A DNA stretch of 64,000 bases from Alopecurus myosuroides (taxonomy: Eukaryota; Streptophyta; Magnoliopsida; Poales; Poaceae). The notes below the pieces were generated by a model. The model had not been told where the DNA came from. It saw only the letters and a program-made list of their open reading frames with translations, and made no database searches. Of this stretch, positions 56,301 through 64,000 are shown one piece after another (positions within the stretch are counted from its first letter, which is position 1; each line of letters starts with the position of its first letter). The position numbers and the translations under genes are program-made. The stretch covers positions 59,442,825 to 59,506,824 of the forward strand of contig CM054061.1 in assembly GCA_028641055.1 (NCBI GenBank). Direction: 5' to 3'.

Positions 56301-57808
56301 GGAAGGGGGTAGCAAAGTGGAAACAACTTCTTGGTTGTGTTAAGTTAGGCCCAAGGAACACACGAGAAAATGGTAGGTCCCACCTCTTGCAAAGATTCCC
56401 CCAGCTCCGTCAGAACCGGGAGTTTCGAGCTCTAAGTAGTCTTGGAGCCCGCCAGAGAGAATCTGACGCCGGTGAAGCCCTAACACAGAGAGAGCGAGGG
56501 AATCTTGGGCATCAAAGACCCATTCCAAACTATAACACACATGGTATGTCATACCATGGTATTCGGTGGAATTCAGACGCTCTGGAGCCCCCTCTTCGGA
56601 GAAACCATAGCCCTGTTGGGAAAATGACGGAACTGTTGTTCTGGCCTTTCTACATGATCCAGAAGGGGGTAGCAAAGTGGAACCAGTTGTTTGGTTGTGT
56701 CGGGTTAGTCCCAAGGAACACCCAATACAATGGTACGGCTCAACTCTTGGAAAGATTCCCCAAGTCCCGTCAGATCCTGGAATTTCGGGCTCTAAAGTAG
56801 TCCTGGAACCCGCGAGAGAGAATCCGACGCCGATGAAGCCCTAACATAGAGAGCAAGGTAATCTTGGTCATCCAAGACCCATGACACACTAATACACATT
56901 GTACGGAATACCATGGGATTTGGTGGCATTCATACGATCCGGAGCCCCCTCCGGAGAAACCATAGCCCCGCTGGGGAAAAAGGCGGACCTGACGTTCTGG
57001 CCCCTCTACCTGAGCTGGAAGGGGGTAGAAAAGTGGAAACGATTTATTGGTTGTGTTAGGTTAGGCCCAAGGAACACCAAATAAAAATCTAGGGCCCACC
57101 TCTTGGCAAGATTCTCCTAATTCTCTCAAATCCGGGATTTTCGGGCTCTAAGTAGTCCTGAAACCCGCTAGAGAGAATCTGACATCGGTGAAGCCCTAAC
57201 ACAGATAGCGAGGGATTCTTGGCATACAAGACCCATGGAACACTCTAACACACATGGTATGGCATACCATGGGATTTGGTGGCATTCAGACGATCCGGAG
57301 CCCCCCTCCGGAGAAACCATAGCCCTGTTGGGGGAAAAGGCGGAACTGTCGTTCTGGCCCTTTACGTGAGCTGGAAGGGGGTAGAAAAGTGGAAACAATT
57401 GCTTGTCTGTGTTAGGTTAGGCTGAAGGAGCACCTAAGACAATGGTAGGGCTCACCTCTTGGCAAGATTCCCCAGTTTCATCAGATCTGGGAGTTTCGGG
57501 CTCTAAGTAGTCCTGGAACCCGCGAGAGAGAATCTGACGCCAGTTAAGCCCTAACACAGAGAGCGAGGGAATCTTGGGCATCCAAGACCCATGCCACACT
57601 CTAACACACATGGTATGGCATAACATGTCTTGTGGTGGAATTCAGACGATGCAGAGCCCCCTCTCCGGAGAAACCATAGCCCCGCTGGGGAAAAAGACGA
57701 AACTGCCATTCTGACCCCTCTACGTGAGCCGGAAGGGTTAGAAAAGTGGAACCAATTGTTTGGTTGTGTTAGATAAGGCTCAAGGAACACCCAAGACAAT
57801 GGTAGGGA
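53304..57808. repeat. Satellite-like tandem array, about 358-bp unit, about 13 units
   Basis: The landmark CTACGTGAGCC or a variant recurs at 53345, 53707, 54069, 54502, 54858, 55219, 55579, 55938, 56290, 56650, 57006, 57362 and 57720. Spacing is 352-362 bp except one of 433 bp. All units share CCGCTGGGGAAAAAGACGG, GGTTGTGTTAGGTTAGG, ACGCCGGTGAAGCCCTAACA and CATGGTATGGCATACCATG. Most have a hairpin, TCCGGAG-CCCCCT-CTCCGGA. The unit length is not a multiple of 3, and the short ORFs within it shift between units, so it is noncoding. I do not recognise the family. Confidence 0.9.
54265..54400. repeat. 73-bp internal duplication within satellite unit 3/4
   Basis: GAGGGAATCTTGGGCATACA...CTAACACACA is followed by a second, diverged copy starting GAGGGAATGTTGGGAATCCA. 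This explains the single 433-bp interval. Confidence 0.8.
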
Positions 57809-57821
57809 AATTTACTTATTA

Positions 57822-57964
57822 CTCCCTCCGTTCCTAAATGTAAGATGTTTTAGCCCTTTTGCACATTCACACATATCTAGATGTATCTAGACAACTTTTA
57901 GTTATATGTTCACTAGACAGCATGAACTATAGCTACAACATCTTATATTTAGGAACGGAGGGAG
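57822..57964. mobile_element. Stowaway MITE (Thalos-like)
   Basis: CTCCCTCCGTTCCTAAATG at the left and its inverted partner ending GGAACGGAGGGAG at the right, flanked by TA. It lies at the end of the satellite array. Confidence 0.9.
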
Positions 57965-58239
57965 TAATACTTTATATCAGTAATTTATAGATGTCTTCCC
58001 ATTATCCTTAAATAACATATTTCAATAATGGTTATCTTTTAGGCCATCCATCATGTATCCAACAGCCAGCAATGTTCTCCAGCCAATGTACCAAAATCTG
58101 GCGCACGCAGAAAATTTCGCGCCGCCCACCCAAATTATTGACCAAATACTTTGCGGCCTATGCCGCCTTAAATTTCTAACCTCTCCCTTATATGCCCCCT
58201 CGCCGAAATTTCCCCTCCTCTTGTCCCAAATCCACCTTT
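57965..58239. other. Spacer with TATA-like motif before the CACTA-type gene
   Basis: CCCTTATATGCCCCCTCGCC near 58186 resembles a core promoter on the plus strand. No ORF is supported. Confidence 0.3.
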
Positions 58240-58520
58240 CCTCTTAAACCCCATCTACTCCGCCTCGGCCTTCCACATCGCCCTGTAGATCGCCATCCTA
58301 GGCTTCCACCTCGCCATCTCCGGTCTTCCACCTGGCCGTGCAGCTTGCCTTCCCGGGCTTCCACCATGTCGTGCCCGGTCTTCCACTCCGCCGCTCAGCT
58401 CGCCTTCCCGGGATTCCACCTCGCCGTCTAGGACGCCATCTAGATCTGCCACCTCGCCGTCCAGATTTGATATCTCATTGTTCAGGCCTCCTTCAAGATC
58501 TGCCACCTCGCCGGCCTGGT
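58240..58520. repeat. Degenerate minisatellite, TTCCACCTCGCC motif
   Basis: TTCCACCTCGCC/TGCCACCTCGCC motifs recur at about 20-40 bp spacing over 280 bp, with CAGCTYGCCTTCCCGGG in two of the repeats. It lies in the presumed leader of the CACTA-type gene. 58521-58989 is AT-rich with no further feature seen. Confidence 0.6.
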
Positions 58521-58989
58521 AGCCGTCAAGTTCCTTTGGTCATAGTTTGCTTATTTTCAAGCTTGTATAAAGCTTAAGATCACTTCTCCTACGATCCTAT
58601 CATACTTAGGTCCACAAATTAGATTAATGATATGGTCAAACAATGAACTGCATCACTAAGATTTTCTAACTCTATGTTGTAACATCCCAATGAAAGATAC
58701 GTCTATTTGTAAAGAACATGTATCAGCTATTTATTTCCATTTATTCGCATAAATCATCAATTCTATACTTATAGTGTAAGCTATTTGCTGCCATTTATAC
58801 CATGTCCACCATCTAGATAAGGCATGCCTTGCATGATAGCTCAACAATGAAGGTACTTATGTTGTCTGGAGCTGCTGGATTAATTACTGTTCTGCCATGT
58901 ATTTTGTGCTACTATCCTAGTTGATTTGGTACATATGAACCGTGCAGCTTAAGAATATTAAAGTCAAGAGTACATCTGGTAGGAAAAAG

Positions 58990-61026
58990 ATGGCTCCTGG
59001 TGGACTTGGATGTAGTCGCAAGCGCATCAAGGCCCATAGCGAGCATGCAGTTGCCCATGTCCATCCGTATGCAGATGACGAATTCAAGCGATCAGTGGTC
59101 TAAGACGAGGAGGCAGCTCCCCAAGGCCGGCAGGAAGGTGCCCAAGGGCGAGCAGGCACTTGCTCATGGCCAGGTGGAAGCTGCTCAACAGAAGGAGGAG
59201 GCTGACCACCCTGAGGACGTAGACGCCCAATGCGAGGAAGCACCTCCCTACGGTTAGCTGCCAGGTGTGCAAGGCGAGCTGGCACCATTTTTAGGCGAGG
59301 GGCAAGGTTCCCAAGTCGAGGAGCAACGTGCCTGCAATGAACAGCAAGATGACATATTACAGAGATTTCATGCTCCACAAGGGGCCATGTGCGGAGGGAA
59401 ATCCAAAATGCATAATACTAACTCTAGCAATGCCACAATTTCTGTAGATTACCCATGTGAAGACATTGTTTCGAGTGGTGCGGCTGTGAGGAGAAGAAAC
59501 ATGCCCAATGGAAACATGATCGTAATTGTTATTCCTCCGGGAAAGACAAGGCTAGTGGACCCAAAGGTTGCTTCCATGTACGCTACTGCGTGTTCTATAG
59601 TTGTGAAGCACACTGTCCCTATCTTCCCCCATTGGAAAGAGTACAAGGAAAGGGAAGATATATTTTCGTCCTACTAAGGCCACGTGTCTGTAAGTTTTGT
59701 AACCCAACTTTCTAGTTCATTCTATTGTTGTTCGTATAACGGAAAAATGCTCTTTCTTTTGTTTCAGTCAAAGTTTCATCTGAACCCCAAAGACCCATGT
59801 TATTCGTCACTCTCTTCTGATGCATCTCAAGAACTGTACAAGACAAAGACGCCATATTCTGAAGCAAGAATTTTTTAACAGTGTTGCAGACAATAGTAGA
59901 GTTGTACGAACGCCTCCTGATGCAATTGGACACATGAGTCAAGCGGAATTGTGCAGGTTAGTCGATAACTGGTCCTTAGTCAGGAAACAAGTACTATCTT
60001 TGTTCACTCTACCTTGCCACTGTTTCTATTCCATAACTTGGACTGTGTCTAATCAGTTCATACTTATTTATGTAGATGGCTTGTATGAAAGCCAAGCAAA
60101 GCCGACAGAACGTCCAGTTCCATAGTGCCACAGGTTCTCATAGCTACGAGGTTTGTTGCGACATGGGGGAAGATGCCTTTGAATTGTTCAAAGCAACGCA
60201 GAACAGCAAGAGACATGGATTTTCTTCGCCCGTGAAAAGAGCAATTGTAAGTCCCTCAGAATTCTGTTTATCTCTAGGATCAACAATTACCTCAATAGAT
60301 TCTTCTAGATACGTACCGATTCTTCCCTTTGTGAATTATGATGCAAACTCCTGTAGTCATCTATTTCACCTATGCTTGTCATCTCATAGTTCATGCACAT
60401 GCATGCTGCTTGCTTGTCATCTGCTAGTACATCTATCCTTGTGAGCTGCTATTTTCATCTATGTTTTGTACATGCTTGTCGTCTGCTATTTTTAGCCATG
60501 TTTAGTTACATTCCTGTCATGTGATGTTTTTCATTTATGTTCCTTACAAGCTTGTCATGCGTGCTTAATTGCTTGTCATCTGCTATTTGCATCTTTGTTA
60601 TGTAGAAGCTTGTTGCCTGCTATTTTTCGTACATGTTCCTTACATGCTTGTCATGATATCAATGTTCCTTACAAGCTAGTTCTGCTTCTATTTCATCTTA
60701 AGCTTTTACATGCTTTATAGGAAGAAATGCAAGTGAAGATGCTAGAACCTACTTTAGTGGATGGCGCTATCAATGAACCTCTTTCTGCCGCTGAAGCTGT
60801 CGCTGTCGTGCTGACTAAGGGCCGTCTAAAGTCTTCGTTCTTGAATACCATAGGTGGGGTCAAAACCAGTGCAAGAGCAACAAAGTGTCAGCTTCACCTT
60901 CAACTTGATTATGAGAGAAAAGAGAGGCAGGACCTGCAGTCTATAGTTGAAGAGTTGAACAAGACCAAGGAACAAGCTGATGCAGATAGGATGAATGATG
61001 CACTTTGTTGGGAACCCAAGAGGAGG
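58990..61026 (+). pseudogene. CACTA-associated transposase-like protein (Ptta/En/Spm, TnpA-type), decayed
   Basis: Recognisable pieces in order: an ATG at 58990 with a basic start (CSRKRIKAHSEHAVAHVHPY) ending in TAA; a second frame with a TAG at 59255-59257; the family core NGNMIVIVIPPGKTRLVDP and FPHWKEYKE to a TAA at 59675. A candidate intron 59694-59767 ends in TTTCAG. Next come a frameshifted exon (HMSQAELCRLVDNWSLV), exon 60076-60246 (QSRQNVQFHSATGSHSYEV, DAFELFKATQNSKRHGF) and exon 60721-61026, a coiled coil (QLDYERKERQDLQSIVEELN). The order matches the plant Transposase_24 (Ptta/En/Spm) family, whose members bind CACTA subterminal repeats. Several stops and a frameshift make it a pseudogene. 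Weak coding-like sequence continues to about 61290. Confidence 0.65.
60247..60720 (+). repeat. Intron with degenerate GCTTGTCATCTGCTATTT repeats
   Basis: CTTGTCATCTGCTA-type motifs and ATGTTCCTTACA(A/T)GCTTGTCATG recur at roughly 40-60 bp through the intron of the CACTA-type gene. The flanking splice sites are ATTGTAAG and TTTATAG. Confidence 0.6.
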
Positions 61027-61029
61027 GTA

Positions 61030-61469
61030 TGATGAGCACAACGGTAGGAGTTCTCCCCTTAGTTAAGAACCAGGATTATCAATCCAGTAGGAGAAAGAAG
61101 ACATTCGGAAGGTTGATGCCACTAACGATGGTGCTGGCGCTTTACCGGTGTCAACAACAACGTGGAACCTGCACACAACACAACCAAATACTTTGCCCCA
61201 ACGGTACAATGGGGTTGTCAATCTCACCGGTCCTGCTGAAAACAAAGACTAGACGTATAGTGTGGAAAACACTGTATGCTTGCAGTAAGTAAAGAAAGCA
61301 GGAAATTGTTGTGGTTTGTTTAACAGTGTGGAAAAATGGACCGGGGTTCATAGTTTCACTAGTGGTGTCTCTCCATAAAAGATAACATGTTGGGTGAACA
61401 AATTACAGCTGGGCAATTGACAAATAGAGGTTGCACCGTAGTGCAAAATATGACATGAAGATTACTATG
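61030..61469. other. Region between the CACTA-type gene and the gypsy LTR
   Basis: Contains coding-like sequence on the plus strand to about 61290 (ALPVSTTTWNLHTTQPNTLP in one frame), probably the decayed 3' end of the preceding gene. The remainder shows no feature. Confidence 0.35.
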
Positions 61470-62567
61470 ATATTTAGTGCGGGCATTACAACAAGATACA
61501 TAGACCGACATCCATCTGCATCTATGACTAATAATCCACCCTCAGGTTATCATCCGAACCCCCTTCGGTATTAAGTTGCAAGCAACAGATAATTGCATTA
61601 AACAAAGTGTGTAATGTAAGCAATGATTATGCACGTGGGCACTCTCACCGTTGTTTTCTCCCTAATGGCAACAACACATCCTCCCCCTTCACGTTTCTGT
61701 CACTCGAGCACAGGCGAAAAGGAGGCATGAACCCACTATCGAGCATAAATACTCCCTCTTGGAGTCACTAGCAACTACTTGGCCAGAGTAACCACTAGAA
61801 ACGGAAAGCATGCAAGATCACAAATAGCATAAGCAAATAAAGACCATAATCAACTTGGCATAAGTTCAATATTCATCGGATCCCAGCAAACACAACATAT
61901 AGAATTACATAAGATCAATCTCGATCATGATAAGCAGCTCACGAGATCTAAACATGGAGGCATATAAGGAGAAGACAACCATCTAGCTACAGCTATGAAC
62001 CCGTAGTCCAAGGATGAACTACTCACGCATCACTCCGAAGGCAGGCATGGTGACGTAGAAGCCTCCGGTGATGATTTCCTCTCCGGCAGGGTGCCGGAAA
62101 CAGCTTCAGAACCTCCCTGATCTAGGGTTGACGGTGACGGCGGCTGAGGAACTTTTTCCGGGATTTTGACCAGGTTCTTAGGGTTTTCCATCCGAGGGAT
62201 GAAATAGGCGAAAGGGCAGAGGCGGTGGAGGTCCAGGGGCCACCACCCCCTGGCGCGGCCAAGGGGGGGCTCCGCCCCATGGTGTGGGCCCCCTGATGCC
62301 CCTCTTCGTCACCTCTTTGGTCTTCTGAATGCTTCCGGGGAAATTAGGACTTCCGGGCTTCGAACTTTCCAATTCCGAGAATATGTCCAGAACAACTTTT
62401 CTGAAATTAAAAACAGCAGAAAACAGGGAACTGGCTCTATGGCATCTTGTCAATAGGTTAGTCCGGAAAATCGATAAAAATGACATAAAGAAGGGATAAA
62501 ACATGTAGCAATTGGCATAATATCATCATGGAGCATCAAAAATTAGGGATACGGTTATGAAGTATCA
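61470..62567 (-). repeat. 3' LTR of a gypsy element
   Basis: On the minus strand it starts TGATACTTCATAACCG at 62567, directly after the purine-rich AAGCTTGGGGATGCT. It continues to near 61470 (GTAATGCCCGCACTAAATATC); the exact end is uncertain. A GC block GGCGCGGCCAAGGGGGGGC (62252-62270) is shared with the LTR at 51824-53303. Confidence 0.65.
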
Positions 62568-64000
62568 AGCATCCCCAAGCTTAGTTCCTACTCGTCCTCG
62601 AGTAGGTAAACGATAAAACAATAATTTCTGAGGGGACATGCTACTAACATAAACTTGATCAATCTAATGTAAAAGCATATGCACCTGAGATCATAATTTT
62701 TTAAACACAGGCATGCTAAATAAAACTTTAATAATAAAGCATATCAATTACTTTGCATCACGAAGCGTAACTCAAATAAAGGATCATGAATAATAATGCA
62801 AAGAAAGGTAAACGTTTGTTTCAGGTATAGAGAAAGCATGCAAAGTGATATTTCGATAGTCCTTAAGAGTGGGGCAAAACATAAATGCCAGGACACGTTC
62901 AAAGTTCATGAGGAAGACTAGAACCAATAATTTAAGAACAAATGATATCACATCATGAAGTAATTATTGATTCTTATGGTACAAATGCACATAAAACTTA
63001 GAATGGCAAAAATGCTCTCTCAACTATGCATAAAGTTAGAAGATGGAGACTCAACATAAAAGTAAAAAAAAGGCCCTTCGCAGAGGGAAGCAGGGATCAA
63101 CTCATGTGCTAGAATTTTTTATTTTATTAATCAGAGGTATTAAAAGTTTGACACTCCTCTCATCCATCTTTCACAAACCATGGCTAACCGAATCCTCGGG
63201 TGCCTGCCAACAATCACATACCGTGGAGGAGTGTCTATATTTTGGGAGATGTATGCTAATGTCAACGAATGGTAAACAGAAAATACAGTAAGTCACAAGC
63301 CAACTGGATTCACAAGAGCGGCTCCCATGGTGAAGGACGCAACTGGTATAGAAGGTCATCCCTCTTTCTCTTTTGTTTACACAATTATGCTTTGACTGAT
63401 AAATCAGGGGCAAAAATAGTGAAGAGAATTTGTTTGCATTAATTTGAGGCTGGGCACTCCGCTGCCAGCTCTTCTATCATTGGGATAAGCGGATGAAGCC
63501 ACTAGTCCAGGGTGTGAAATCCAATCAACAAGTGAGATAAAGATTCTCTATTTACGTCCTCATGAGCAAAAAAAGGAAAAAGCAGGAGTAAATTTGAAGG
63601 TTTTAAAGGTAACACATGAGCAATTTACTTTGGAATGGAAGTTAAATACCACATGTAAGTAGGTATGGTGGACACAATGGGAAAAACTTTGGTTTAAGGG
63701 AGTTTGTATTCACGAGTAGAGCTCATACTCAGTACGGGTGAAGGCTAGCAAAAGACTGAGCGACAAATCAGGAGAGCATAAGAGCCATAATCATGCATAG
63801 CGACATAAACATCATTAATTAAAACATAAGCAGTATCACAAGTTCAAAAACTAAGTGGTCATGGAGGCTATTCGTGACTGGTTTATAGTCATAAACATGG
63901 TGTGAGCATGAGCCAAGTCAACCAAATAAATCATTCGAAAGAGAATACCATATATTGATGCTTTACTATGACAAGAACAACTCATGAATATTTCAATACA
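62568..64000 (-). mobile_element. Interior of the gypsy element, 3' noncoding part
   Basis: Lies upstream (minus sense) of the LTR and polypurine tract and runs out of the window. AT-rich, with no ORF of note. In Triticeae gypsy elements a long noncoding stretch between pol and the 3' LTR is usual. Confidence 0.5.

Noticed and set aside
53292..57799. Many 60-170 codon ORFs in the satellite array
   Set aside because: They change frame from unit to unit, occur on both strands, and have no recognisable domain; the unit of about 358 bp cannot keep a frame.

Overview
The window is plant nuclear DNA from a large, repeat-rich grass genome, most likely Triticeae (wheat, Aegilops or a relative). The reasons are the nested LTR retrotransposons with initiator-Met-type primer sites, CACTA elements with CGCCGACGGC-type subterminal repeats, TA-flanked Stowaway MITEs starting CTCCCTCCGT, a plant LINE with an RNase H domain, and a plant-type VTI1 SNARE gene with five exons. 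Family names are from recognition only; no database search was run.

Layout. 1-5.0 kb: two copies of an F-box gene on the minus strand. Both are broken by CACTA elements of one family, inserted in opposite orientations within 3 bp of the same coding position. 5.3-6.9 kb: a PIF/Harbinger element carrying a decayed Myb/SANT-like gene. 7.1-8.4 kb: a third CACTA remnant. 8.4-30.2 kb: a nest in which a minus-strand Ty3/gypsy element (gag and protease only) holds a 16-kb minus-strand Ty1/copia element, which in turn carries a 4.3-kb solo LTR inside its own 5' LTR. 30.65-32.04 kb: a hAT derivative with a GC-rich 128-bp tandem repeat. 32.5-36.1 kb: the only gene that appears intact, a Qb-SNARE VTI11-like gene (221 aa, plus strand). 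37.7-42.65 kb: a 5'-truncated LINE with a poly(A) tail. 42.8-47.2 kb: MITEs, a hAT MITE with a perfect 8-bp duplication, and AT-rich quasi-periodic repeats. 47.2-53.3 kb: fragments of copia and gypsy elements. 53.3-57.8 kb: a satellite-like array of about 13 units of about 358 bp. 58-61 kb: a decayed CACTA-associated (Ptta/En/Spm type) gene. 61.5-64 kb: the 3' LTR and internal part of another minus-strand gypsy element running out of the window.

Function. Only the VTI11-like gene is expected to act in the host (vesicle fusion between trans-Golgi and vacuole). Nearly every transposon ORF carries stops or frameshifts, many explicable as CAG-to-TAG or CGA-to-TGA changes, as expected of long-methylated elements. 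I found no convincing new multi-gene system. The most unusual observations are the twin CACTA insertions in paralogous F-box genes, the 5S-rRNA-like Pol III promoter block inside those CACTA elements, and the 358-bp array with a conserved hairpin in its units.
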